From the NCBI GenBank assembly GCA_010015745.1, contig ML978236.1, positions 1 through 64,000 on the forward strand: DNA of 64,000 nucleotides, given 5' to 3'. Numbering within the stretch: the first letter of the stretch is position 1; each line of letters begins with the position of its first letter. A model generated the notes under the pieces. That model ran no database searches. It saw nothing but the letters and a program-made list of their open reading frames with translations, and was not told the DNA's origin. Shown here piece by piece: positions 1 through 10,267 of the stretch. Origin of the DNA: Setomelanomma holmii (lineage: Eukaryota; Ascomycota; Dothideomycetes; Pleosporales; Phaeosphaeriaceae). The position numbers and the translations under genes are program-made.

Positions 1-35
1 CTAAGTGGTCCATGCCCTGTAGTGCCGGCCAAGCC

Positions 36-95
36 CGCGCTCATATCTGACAGATCGATGCCAGGAATCCTCCAAGACGCGCTCATATCTGACAG
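36..95. repeat. 18-bp direct repeat, two copies 42 bp apart
   Basis: The 18-mer CGCGCTCATATCTGACAG occurs exactly at 36-53 and again at 78-95. The period is 42 bp, so a short local duplication is the simplest explanation. It lies upstream of the broken membrane-protein fragment. I see no regulatory meaning. Confidence 0.85.
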
Positions 96-341
96 GTGAA
101 TACTGCACTCGTGGCCAGAATTGTCGCACTATCGTACTGATCAGCTGAAACAGTTTGCCAAAATACCATTAAGCTCAGGCCAGGCTATCGTTGACAATGT
201 AGAGCTGCCAGTATCGCCCGAATACAAGTACGAACCTCGGCCGCCCGAAGTGACAGCAACACATCCGGGCGTGAAAAATATCTTCGAAGTCATGGTACAA
301 CTGTGCCTTGAGCCTTGCTACCTTTCAAATTGCCCATTAGC

Positions 342-665
342 CGCACTTGCTACACCCTCCCCGCAATGTCTCGGCATTTTGTTGAAAGGATCCCAAAGAG
401 GAGCAAGGAGTGGAAGCTTGCCATGTACGACCCGAGCGATCCCAACGAACAGTACTTGTGGGGAATGCAAGCGAGATACATCCCATGCGTGTATCGTATA
501 TGGGTCATCCATGCTCTCATCTTAGCGATAACGTTTGGTATCTGGGGCTGGTGGCAGCACAGTCATCCAGACGATCTTTAAGGCGCTTCTGTGCCGCTGA
601 CCATTGCTGGTATCCTTATGTCGCTATTCTGGAGTAGCACTGGAGTGTTGAACAGCTTGCGATAG
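342..665 (+). pseudogene. 3' part of a fungal two-helix membrane protein, with in-frame stop
   Basis: One frame reads from about 342 to a stop at 663-665 and is broken only by TAA at 579-581. Before that stop it encodes a charged segment (SRHFVERIPKRSKEW) and a hydrophobic helix ending in FGIWGWWQHSHPDDL. After the stop the same frame gives a second hydrophobic stretch, VPLTIAGILMSLFW. I recall fungal accessory-region proteins that end in two membrane helices with a conserved 'HPxDLQ..xVP' link. On that basis the TAA replaces a Gln codon (CAA to TAA). Upstream, the frame opening near 121 encodes plausible sequence (PPEVTATHPG), but I could not join it by a phase-compatible intron, so the 5' part is unresolved. 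No function is assigned. The alternative is a real protein ending at 581 with a single helix. Confidence 0.6.
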
Positions 666-1173
666 GTACCTTTTGAAATTATTGAGACTTCCAAGGTTTG
701 AGCTATGCCACATCCACTGGATGGGCAGTATGAATGCGTGTGATTCTCGAGGCATTGGAGTGTTGGGCTCATCTCCTCTAGAGCTGAGAACGACTCTAGA
801 ATGATGGCACAAAAATCGAAAACAAGATAGCAGAAACTTGATTGGGATGAATGCTAGTCATGACTTTGGTCAGAATTGGCGCCGCGCACGGGCCATGTCA
901 ATCAATTTGGAAAGCCCGCTTTCTCGCAAACTCTTCCATGAGAGCCCCATCTCGTCCGCACCTGAACGCAGCTTTCCGGGACTTAAAGTTCCATGCGAAG
1001 TTTCGACACCACGGCCACAATTTGACGGACGGAACCCGTGGTATCGAGAGCTCCTGCGCCTAGGATCGGTCATCAGCGCCACCGCGACGCGACCGCGCTT
1101 GAATCGATGTCTTCTGCTCCAGATTCCGTGGTATGAGAACTGTGTGTGGAAGGATTCCCTTCACGACAGAAAA
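666..1173. other. Intergenic, no gene recognised
   Basis: Only short overlapping frames on both strands, with no domain, splice pattern or promoter signal that I recognise. Confidence 0.6.
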
Positions 1174-1986
1174 TTACCTATGCCAACCTGTGGAAACGCG
1201 ATGACCGTTAGGATGTCCGAAGCCTATTGATGCGCGTTGGTCGTTTCGGTATCCTGGACTCATGAAAGCGGGTTGATCAACTTGATGTCCCAAGCCCGTG
1301 GGCGAGCGATAATCACCTGCAAACTCCCGACCCGCGGATGACCGATAATCAACTGATGGTCCCCGACCTACAGACGCGCGATGGCTGAATGAAGATCCTC
1401 GACCCATTGAATCACGATGGAAATCCTTTTGGACCGCCTGTCCGTCCTTCTCATGTATTCCGTTGTGGACTTCTACTTCTTCCTTCGCCCACGGAGGAGC
1501 TTTTTCCCAGTTTCTCGTGCGGGACTCCACGATCCTGTGCTTAATCTCTCTAAAACGCTTGTATTGTTCGGGCTTCTCGAAGAACTCTGGCTTATCCCAG
1601 CTTTCCAATATGCTGCGAATCGTCGCCAAAGCTGCGTCCGATCGTCTCATATCTGCCAGCACTGTGTCTTGTTGATACCATTTCACCTTTCTCCCGATGT
1701 CCCAGATCTTACAGTCGAGGGCATAGCGGTATCGTATTAGCTCTCGCAGCTCCCGAATATTCTCGTTCGTGATATGTGTTATTTGCATGGGCGGCTTCTG
1801 GATCTTCTGAGTAGGACGATGAGGTGCAGCGGCAATACGCAGCGCGCTGACTGGAGGAACTGATGGCAACGCTGGCACAGGTGGTGGTGCGCTTCCGCCA
1901 GAGGAACTCGAGTTGGCACCAGAGGAAGTCGCTGACGACGACGACTTGGATCCGAAGAAGATGCTGGCCCTCTTTCGCAGACCCAT
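1174..1986 (-). CDS. Uncharacterised protein with Ser-rich start and repetitive tail, 270 aa
   Basis: Single-exon reading frame of 270 residues on the minus strand. Residues about 12-55 are low complexity (Ser/Gly, then Pro/Ala). Residues about 68-165 form a charged, probably helical block beginning ITNENIRELRELIRYRYALD and ending near EIKHRIVESRTRN. The last 80 residues carry degenerate repeats of the form (H/Y)R.S.G.G, such as HRASVGRG, YRSSAGRE and HRVSTGW. The helical block resembles a segment I have seen in uncharacterised dothideomycete proteins, but I cannot name a family. No signal peptide or membrane helix is visible. It lies tail-to-head about 540 bp downstream of the coiled-coil gene on the same strand. 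The first ATG of the frame is taken as start. Confidence 0.6.
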   Translation of the reverse strand: MGLRKRASIFFGSKSSSSATSSGANSSSSGGSAPPPVPALPSVPPVSALRIAAAPHRPTQKIQKPPMQITHITNENIRELRELIRYRYALDCKIWDIGRKVKWYQQDTVLADMRRSDAALATIRSILESWDKPEFFEKPEQYKRFREIKHRIVESRTRNWEKAPPWAKEEVEVHNGIHEKDGQAVQKDFHRDSMGRGSSFSHRASVGRGPSVDYRSSAGREFAGDYRSPTGLGHQVDQPAFMSPGYRNDQRASIGFGHPNGHRVSTGWHR

Positions 1987-2523
1987 GATGTACGCGTGGA
2001 GAACGAGGCTGAAAAGTTACGGCGACTTGGAAGCAATCGCAGGTTACTGTCGGCAATGTGCTCTTAGCAGTCCGACGAAAAGTACCGAAATGTGTCAAAA
2101 ATGGCTTGATAATCTCGACGATTTTCAAGAAGTCTAGGGAGTCGAATGCACTGTGCTAGGCTGAGCTGGAAGGCTGTGGAGGGGACCATGTTGATGGGCT
2201 GCCGCTTCCCACGATGGATGCAGCTATGTCCAGCCCCTCTCCTGAGGCTCTTCATCTGGCCCCAAGTAGCTTGGCTAAGCGCGTTCGTCGACTCCGCCCA
2301 TGTCCACCGCCTGCGAGTTTGCCTTTTTCGCCTGCTTTGCCGTGAGACAGAGGGCGTCCAATCAGAGTGAGGCATGCAACCACCGCAAGCGAGGTCACGG
2401 AGACGCAGCATGCATACCGTACGGGCAGAGTCTCGGCGAGCATGTCATCCATGGCGTCAAATCTGGACTTATTGTTTCTAACATTGGAACATGACGCTTC
2501 TTTCTGGACTGTGTCCCATCTAG
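1987..2523. other. Intergenic, probable promoter of the 270-aa gene
   Basis: No coding frame I can support. It separates two minus-strand genes and should hold the 3' end of one and the promoter of the other. No distinct TATA element was seen. Confidence 0.5.
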
Positions 2524-4782
2524 CTATTGATAATCGGCGGAATAGGTCTCGCTTAAGCCTTTCCACCCTGCAAGCGACTCTCCACGCATTAGGTCCTTGC
2601 CATGGCTATCTCCGTATCGCTTTACATCAGGTCTGACGACGAGGCGGAGCCCTCCGTTCTCTACGAAACCTGGCGTTAGGATGTGCCTGTGTACTTCTGG
2701 TAGCACAACAATCAAGCGGTACCTCTGGGAGCAGGACTCGAGCCAAATCTTGACTGCAAATCGCACAACCCCTTCAAGCCCCTTGCGGTCCCTTGTCTGC
2801 ACTTTTGCGACATCCACGAGGGCTCCACAGATGGCATTCATGGTTGTTGTGATTGACTCGTCAATGGTTGTTGTGATTGACTCGTCAATGGTCTGCTTTG
2901 CTGGACTAACTCCTGCTGAAGACTCGATGGCGTCCAGGAAGGCTTTAGCCGTCTCGAATCGACTCCTCTCGATGTCAACAGAGACTTCTGGCCAGTGGAA
3001 CGACGAAGCACCTATGGGCATATTAGTCTAGACACTCAAGAAGGGCCCAAGGCGCTCCTTACCGGACGAATAGATCTCGGCGAACTCCGCATCAAGTTTG
3101 CGAACATCCCCGCCCATGATGCAAAAAGGCGAGCGGAATATATGCTCAAACAACAAAGACCATAGCGTGTGCTGGATGATCTGTTGCTTCAATTTCCTGG
3201 TGTTATTGCTGTGTTCGCGCATTCGACTCTCTGTTAGTGGCCATTTCTGCTCTTTCGAAAAATCCCACTCCATTCGAGACACATCCTCAATGTTGTTCGC
3301 TAGTCGTTTGTAATGGGCTGCCATTTCGCTGTCAGTTAGGCCCTTGAAATGCTCTCTGCGCGAGGATGCGACTTTGAAGTCCTCGATAACTGTGCGCAGT
3401 TCTACAGTCTCTTCTTGGTGCTGCTCCTTGAGTTTCCGCTCTTGCGATCTCAGTGCAGCTTCTTTGTTCGACTTTTCGTCATCGATAATCTTGTTCAACC
3501 GAGTGACTTCGCATTGGAGGCTTTTGACTTGATCCTCGCGGTCTTTCCTTTCATTGTATACTTTTCTCTCCCACTTTTCATCGTTCTCCTGTACCCGTGT
3601 ATCGGCAGTCGAAGTTGCAATCTTCAATTGGTGTTGCATGTCTCTCTTTTCTACCATCCAGGCGTCGTAGCTTCGCCTCCAGTCCCGATTCACACCTTCG
3701 ATCCTTCCTTTAAGCTCTTCTATCGCTTTCCTGTCTGAGTCTTGACGCTGCTGGGCCTCGTATCTAGCAGATGCTGCGTCGTTTTTTGTTTTCCTCAATA
3801 ATTCTTCGTGCATTCGCTTAATCGCATCAATTTCGGCTTGCTTTGCGTTGTCATTGTTTCGCAATCTTGCTGTGTGCGAGCTCTCAAGCTGGGAGTTTTG
3901 AAACTTTAGCTGGGCGATCTGCTTGTTATACTCTTGCGCATCGTAGTCGATCGTTGCTTTCTGCCTTTTGATCTCTGCATCCATCCCCATGATCTTATTC
4001 TCCAACCTAAAGTGACTTTCTTCCACTCTTTTGTTCTCCGCGACAAGCTTTTTATTGTTGTCTAGGAGGGTAGTGTTCGTGGCTCGGAGCTCATCTAGCG
4101 CCTTGACATTCTCCGTCCTTCTTCCAGCTGTGGTTGCCAGTTCTTTCTGGGGATCTTTCCACGATAAGGAGCGTTGCTCGTAATAAGCGAGGATTCTCAT
4201 GATCGCGTTGACCGCGGACTCGCTCTCGGGTCCAGCTAACTCAACATTTCTCTGCTTGGTCCCGAGCAAGTACGTCTCAATTTGCGACAGCTGTTGTGCT
4301 CGCTCAGCATCGTCAGGAGGATTTGCGTTGATTTGGGTCTGATCATCTAATGGGTCAGGATTCGTGACAAAGGGACGCCAGGGCACCATAGCGTGAGATG
4401 GCTGCTGCAACTCGTCGTTTTCGTCTGTGTCATTGTAGAAGGCCTCCACTTGGACTACTGTCGACGAGGTATTACTGAAATCCCGGTGACCTGAGGCTTG
4501 ATTTTCACTCATCCGACGTTGCAATGCACGTGTCTTCTCGTCGAAAAAGTACTCGGGCCCAGTGTAGTTACCATCTGCATCGCACGGTTGTCTCATGGAA
4601 TGAGGTGGAGGTGGAGCTGGAATGCTATACTGTGCAGCGAGGTTGTCGCTCCATGACAAGTTTGGGCCATCATGTTGTTGTGGCGTGTCGACAGTCTGCC
4701 CAGGTTTGGTCTTCTTCCTCAGAGGATTCTTGTCCTTGATCCACGCTTCCGCTCTCTTCGATTTACGATGACGATCTCCCAT
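2524..4782 (-). CDS. Large coiled-coil protein, paralogue A, 735 aa
   Basis: Two exons, complement(4782..3063) and complement(3011..2524), joined by a 51-nt intron (3062..3012, GTAAGG...ATAG, phase 1). The start is the ATG of MGDRHRKSKRAEAW at 4782; the frame is open further upstream but less plausible there. The N-terminal third is polar and low complexity. The middle, about residues 220-510, is a long heptad-rich coiled coil. The C-terminal third is a globular domain containing FKGLTDSEMAAHYKRLA, RKLKQQIIQHTLW and, in exon 2, LESCSQRYRLIVVLP. The same domain, the same intron position and phase, and an identical last-exon length (488 nt) occur in the plus-strand gene at 10268-12888, so the two are paralogues. 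I have seen this C-terminal block in uncharacterised fungal proteins. Function unknown; the coiled coil suggests oligomerisation or scaffolding. Confidence 0.82.
2841..2888 (-). repeat. 24-bp tandem duplication inside a coding exon
   Basis: Two exact adjacent copies of a 24-bp unit (2841-2864 and 2865-2888) lie in exon 2 of coiled-coil paralogue A. They keep the frame and encode a repeated IDESITTT octapeptide. The paralogous gene lacks the duplication at this point, so it looks recent. Confidence 0.9.
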
Positions 4783-5596
4783 CTTGTTGTTGGTATTGTC
4801 TTCAACTACAGCCTCTGACCAATCTTGGCAACTGAGTTCTAATCTTGAGGTGCGTAAGCATACCCAGCCTGTCGCTTTTCTGTCAGCAACACGTTGGTAG
4901 ACTGCTAGCGAAGCTATACACGTACTTCTCGGACTTTCCACTGAAACGACCAAGCTCATGCAGGATCGCTCATGGTAGACCTTTCTATTGGAACCGTTGC
5001 GCATGAGGTTTCGCTTCCTGCGCCTTTATTAGCTTGCTTGCGAGGCTCAATCTTGCAGCTCAACGCAATAGCATAGAAGGTCGAGATCGAAAGCAGGCAA
5101 CAGTACAAACTCTCCAGGGTATGTACATGGCTGAGTTGCGTGCTGCGGCTGACACTGCAGGCGCAAGACGAGTTGGGGCGGCTACAGCGGGCTAGCCATG
5201 TCACCTTGCTTTTGGCGCTAGGCGAAGGTATTGACAAGGCTGAGTTTACAGCCTTGCGACCCGACGGCTTCACGGGCGGTAGGATGTGCTTCATTGGTCG
5301 GCAAACTATGCACAAGCTTCTGTTGCTTTTCAGCTGTCTCGTCTAGTGTTACCGCTGCTGCTGCATCCTGGCAGCCACCGTCTGCGTCTGTCACCTCCAC
5401 ACACTAAGGTACTTCAGAAGACCAGGGTCCAGGTACCCACGCCGACAGGTCGCTTTCTCTGGATTCATCCAGGGTGTGGTAGCGTTCCACAAGTTTCGTT
5501 GTGATCTCTTCAGCCTTGTCGCAGCGCTATTCTCCCATTCAAATATGCGTTGCACTGTTCCGAGCTGCAAAGGTCGGCCAGAACCCAACTGCAAAA
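4783..5596. other. Divergent intergenic region between coiled-coil A and the Hsp70-like gene
   Basis: About 0.8 kb between a minus-strand and a plus-strand gene, so it should contain both promoters. The frame of paralogue A stays open back to 5004 but lacks convincing protein. No other gene was seen. Confidence 0.55.
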
Positions 5597-7948
5597 ATGG
5601 ATCGTCCACGACCTCCTCCCCCACCGTCCATACCGACGGGTCGCTCGTCCGGGTCAGTTCCGCAGCTTGCCTCACCTACCGTCAATGGGTCGAGCACCCG
5701 AGAAATTCAAGAAACTCGCTTGATCATTGGACTAGACTATGGAACGACGTTCACGGGTAGGTTCGTGACTTACTTTTGAAAGAGATGCCATGGTGACGGC
5801 CATTGCAGGTATCGCATATGCGACGCCATCCGGGACGAGATGTAAACTTAGCGAGATAACCGTTATGAAGGACTGGGGCGCGCAAATGTTGAACCAAGGA
5901 AAAGTCCCGTCTGCGATATCCTATTCTCGTCCTTCTGAGGAAATGGAGCAGCAATGGGGAAGCAGTTTGAGCCCTAACGCGGTTTCCATGGTTCACACCA
6001 AGCTCGAACTCGGCATACAGGACGTTCTAGGAGAGCTTGATATGACGCTGCAAGTGCTTGATGGCATGAAGAACCTCAGTTTTGTGGACATGATGGCTGC
6101 CAACGGGCAAGACGATCTCCCAGCCTACTCTCATAAAGCACCAGAGGAGATCGTGACAGACTATTTGACCAAAGTGTTCGAGCGCTTAGATGAAGCGGTC
6201 GAGGAATTTACGGACGCTTTCCGACGTCACACCGCGACGGATCTGGTTGTGACAATTCCAACGGTCGGTAGTATTCTGCCATTTGTGTATGACTCATGGC
6301 TAATACGGTTCTAGGATTGGTCATACATGGCGATAAACTCAACGTATCGCGCACTTTCTAGAGCCGGGTTCAATCGAGCAAATTTTCCAAGGCTGCAGGA
6401 AGTCATGTTTGTCACTGAGTCGGAGGCGGCTGCTCACTATGTTGCTCGGTTCTACCGGGACGAGCGAGGTCAGGAATTTCTCAAGGTCAGTTGGGATCAT
6501 ACTAGATAAATTTCGCGCTGACAAGGCATAGGAAAATCAATACTTCGTGCTTTGTGATGCTGGTGGTGGTACTGTGGTGAGTGAAGGTCAAATGGGTCCG
6601 CGAACTTGATGCTAATGTTTCAAAAGGACGTCGTATCATACATGGTGAAGAAGCTTCATCCAGTCCTACAATTGGAGCAAGTGGGAAAGCCAACAGGTAA
6701 TTCGACAACATCCCAGCATTGCGATTGACTTAACATAACGTTCTCAGGAAAGAAATGCGGCTCGATTTTCATCAATCGAACATTCTTGAAGTGGCTTCGG
6801 GATAGACTTGGAGAGCACCATTACCGCCAGCTGGATCCAAATCTTGACATTGATAAAGATGCATTTCATGCATCAGAAAGTCCGGCGATGCGATACTTGA
6901 TGCAGAAATTTGACGAGCGAAAACAAGGGTTCGATCGAGACACTGGGGATGTTTACATCGACCTACCTGCGCCTTTGGATGACTTGATAATCCCGGGTAT
7001 CGTCGATCAAGGACAAATGATCATCCCCAGGTTAGTGATCCAAGTAATGACGGCAACGGTCAGTCGCGCTAATCAGGCACAGGGACCTTATGGAATGGTT
7101 CTTCGACATTTGCATTGGTGATGTTGTGGGGATGATCAAGTACCACATGGATAAAGTCGAAGAGAGGGGAGCTCTGCCAAAGGTATGCACATTGATATAT
7201 TGAAATTTGATGGAACTTGGTCTAAATTTTCCGTGCAGAATCTTTTCCTTGTGGGCGGCTTCGGTGCTTCGGACTATCTACAGCAGCAAATCGAGCTCAC
7301 ACTGAAGCTTTGGAAGATCAAGTTTCGTACACCGGAAGAGTCGTGGACTGCGATTGTGCGAGGCGCTGTCGTCTGTGGCATCGAGAAGGGTAATATCACC
7401 AACATGAAGCGGAGCACATACTGCAGGCACAGCTACGCCATATGCCTCGACGAGCTCTTCTCAGAGCACGCGCATGCGAAAGGGGACCTAGTCGAAACGA
7501 AGCAGAACAAATATGCTCAATCACAGCTAATTTGGCTACTCAACGAAGGGGACATAGTCTTGGCTGATCAACCAAGACGTGTCGAGCGCGAGTTTGACAT
7601 TGAGTTCCCAAGGTCGCGCTCTGGGACTATTCCATTTCCAATATATCGCCACACAATGAGTGAGGAAGAGGAGCGGCCCACTCGTTTCAAAAATGCGCGA
7701 GACGGTCAGTTCTACCATCCTATCGAAGGCTCGTTTGCTAATGAACCACAGAACTCGAACCGGCTTGTACACTTGAAATCAACCTGTCACGCATTGTGCG
7801 GGATTGCGAGAAGAACCGGGGATGGGGACTGACGGCAACGATGTGCAAAACTACGCTGAAGCTCGACATGATACTTGATTGGGATGTTCTTGGCGCCTCG
7901 TTGGATTGGAAAGGCACGACGCTGTCGAGAGCCAACGTGGAGTACTGA
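5597..7948 (+). CDS. Hsp70-like (HSPA12-type) actin-fold ATPase, 648 aa
   Basis: Nine exons fit without a stop: 5597-5756, 5809-6263, 6315-6485, 6532-6576, 6627-6696, 6748-7030, 7083-7182, 7239-7704 and 7752-7948. The eight introns are 46-56 nt. The actin/Hsp70 ATPase signatures are present: phosphate-1 loop IIGLDYGTTFTGIAYA (about residues 43-58), phosphate-2 loop LCDAGGGTVDVVSY spanning an exon junction, and adenosine motif NLFLVGGFGASDYL. The C-terminus is short and lacks the canonical Hsp70 substrate domain and EEVD tail. It therefore belongs to the divergent HSPA12-like group that is expanded in filamentous fungi, not to the housekeeping SSA/SSB chaperones. Members bind ATP, but their cellular role is largely unknown; in accessory regions they often sit near HET genes. 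The N-terminal 40 residues are Pro/Ser-rich. The donor at 6264 (GTCGGT) is the least certain splice site. Confidence 0.9.
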
Positions 7949-8608
7949 AGCTACTACTGAGCGAGGCTATACACGGCGCGAAACAAGCGCTTGAGGACCA
8001 GACCATACGCACTTGATATATATGATTACCTATTTGCCAAGCCAATGACGGACCAAGAACTCAAGATAAACGAACAACGATGTTCGTGTTGCAGTCCTTC
8101 AATTTAGACATACGAATCCGTAAGCGCACTCAGCCCCCAGAAACGGGTTGAGGGGCTGCGCGATGCGCGCAGTCACGGAAAAGGGCAGCCGAGCGCCATG
8201 GATAGGCTGCAGGGCTCACACAAGGCTTCCGCTTGGCGCAAGCCTCCCAATAGTGACTGCATGCATGTTCTCCGGCACATTGCCCGCGCTCTGATGCAAG
8301 GTCGGTGCTATTCTCGGGCTGTGTAGGGGGATGCATTGCGATGTGGCTTGCAAGCTCGAGGTCAAGGAATAATTTTATTGATCTTGTTGACCACTTCGTC
8401 GCGATGATCACTTCCGAGATACAAGCTGTCGCAACGCCAAACAGACTAAATCTGCACCCATAGCGAAATAAGAGACGAGTGAAGAACATTAATTGCACTT
8501 CAGAGCAGCGGAAAGGTTAGTTGCGATTCACCTCGCATTGTCGAGACAACCACGGACCAGGGTACTAAATACCATATCTTGCCCAGGCATATTCAAGGTC
8601 CGACCACA
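7949..8608. other. Intergenic, no gene recognised
   Basis: Short frames only. It is the terminator region of the Hsp70-like gene and the likely promoter of the lectin gene; no clear TATA box. Confidence 0.55.
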
Positions 8609-9352
8609 ATGGCAGACATCAAGACCGACGCGAAATATGTTCTCTCCAACGCTCTCATCGGCTCCACCCACGCGCTCGCGTCGACCTCAACGAATGACAG
8701 TGTTGTTGTAGTCCAATCCTCGGAATCCGATGCTAGTCAGTCATGGTACTTTGTCGAGACATCCACTTCTGGCTATTATCGTCTTCATACTCAACAAAAA
8801 GGCGATTATGCAGCACTGGATGTCTACAATTACAACGGAAAGAATTCCATAGATTTGCACCTTTATGCAATCGGGGAGAACACCGGTCAGTATTGGAATT
8901 TGAACAAGCAAGACGATGGCAGTGTAAAGATCAGCAACCAGTTCACTGGCCCGGATATATATCTCGATGTCGTCAAGGATACCTTGCAACCAACACTTGC
9001 AGCAAAAGATGGTCCAGGTCAGCGGTGGACATTGAGTCAAGTCGGATCATCGCCAACTGCAACACCGTCAGCATCTAGGACCGCGGTTGGTTCAGTGTCG
9101 AGCATCACCGCGACGCCTTCTTCCACGGCTGCAATTAGCACAAAGTCGCCAGCAGCGACATCGAGTCCGGACTCGTCAAGCAAATTATCGAAAGGCGTGA
9201 TAGGAGGCATAGTTGCTGGCTCTGTCGTCGGTGTCATTGCCGTGGCTATCGGTGCTTTCTTCATCTGGAACTCACGGCGCAAGCGAGCGCCGGTCATACA
9301 AAATCCACCTGCTATCACTAGCAGACCAATGCTCCGTCTCGATCGGGTTTGA
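8609..9352 (+). CDS. Ricin-type beta-trefoil lectin domain with Ser/Thr stalk and one membrane helix, 247 aa
   Basis: Single exon. Residues about 1-140 look like one ricin-B (beta-trefoil) domain, with repeated QxW-type units: SQSWYFVE, GQYWNLNK and GQRWTLSQ. Residues about 145-195 are a Ser/Thr/Ala/Pro stalk, probably O-glycosylated. A hydrophobic helix (GVIGGIVAGSVVGVIAVAIG, about 200-225) is followed by the basic stop-transfer SRRKR and a short tail. This layout matches fungal cell-surface sensors with the lectin outside, but no N-terminal signal peptide is visible from the chosen ATG (MADIKTDAKY) or from upstream codons. Insertion would have to use the helix itself, or an unseen 5' exon supplies the signal. 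Ricin-fold domains bind sugars; the ligand here is unknown. Confidence 0.8.
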   Translation: MADIKTDAKYVLSNALIGSTHALASTSTNDSVVVVQSSESDASQSWYFVETSTSGYYRLHTQQKGDYAALDVYNYNGKNSIDLHLYAIGENTGQYWNLNKQDDGSVKISNQFTGPDIYLDVVKDTLQPTLAAKDGPGQRWTLSQVGSSPTATPSASRTAVGSVSSITATPSSTAAISTKSPAATSSPDSSSKLSKGVIGGIVAGSVVGVIAVAIGAFFIWNSRRKRAPVIQNPPAITSRPMLRLDRV

Positions 9353-10267
9353 AGATTTGCTGATCGTGGTCCATCATGAAGAGAACATTGGCGTTCTTGT
9401 ATATTAGGATTTCGATTTTCATGGCGCGATTCTGGCATGGATATAGATTTCCTCTAATACCCAATCACGATTCTTGACCTTAACGGTATTCATAACCACG
9501 ACACGAGCATTGTTTAAGGAGCTCACACAATGTCGTGTTCGGGAAAGAGCGTTTCTCTAATGCTGTAGCCTTGCAGCGCGACAGTAGAGAGAGCGGGCAC
9601 AAGCGGGGAGAGTCGCGTTACTGCAAGGCTCAAAGTCTCGCGCTCTCGAAGTCGAGCCTGCTTCGGGAAATAACGGTTAAGCCACTCCGCGTAAATCTCT
9701 CGGTCGAAAGAGACGGCGAATAGGTAGCCACAGCTAGGCTATGAAGGCCGCTCGTACACAGCCATCATCGCCGAACATCCCACTGCAGGACTCGACGCGA
9801 GGCTAATGCATTACCCTCGACGCATTTGACTAGCGTGGGTGATGAGCTGGCAAGTGTGTGGAGGACCATAGGAACAAGGCTGAACCATAGCTTTGCTGAG
9901 CAGTCAACCGTGATGACAAAAGCAACTTCCAAAGCTAGGCAACAATTGTTTTCAGCTCTCCCATATCGTGCGTATATATGGCGGCTAGAATTGCTTCCTG
10001 ATATGACGTGACGTAAAGTGCAGCCGCAGTCCGATTGCTAATGCACCAAGGCCTCACGTGTTGAAGGCACTCAAGCTTAGCACTGTGTCAGGCTCAAGCT
10101 GCCTTGCGGTTCGAAGAGGCTGCGCCCGCGAAAATCCGTCAAGGCTATGCAGAAGCTGAATGATTGTTTGTGTGCCGTCTCGCTTCGCACTGTCGCATGA
10201 TCAGTCAAGCAGACCCACTACTACCACCTTCCTGTTCATGCAATCACAAACATCCGCATCAGTAAAT
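9353..10267. other. Intergenic, no gene recognised
   Basis: About 0.9 kb with only short overlapping frames. In-frame ATGs at 10160 and 10238 upstream of the next gene mean its true start could lie in this stretch. Confidence 0.5.
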
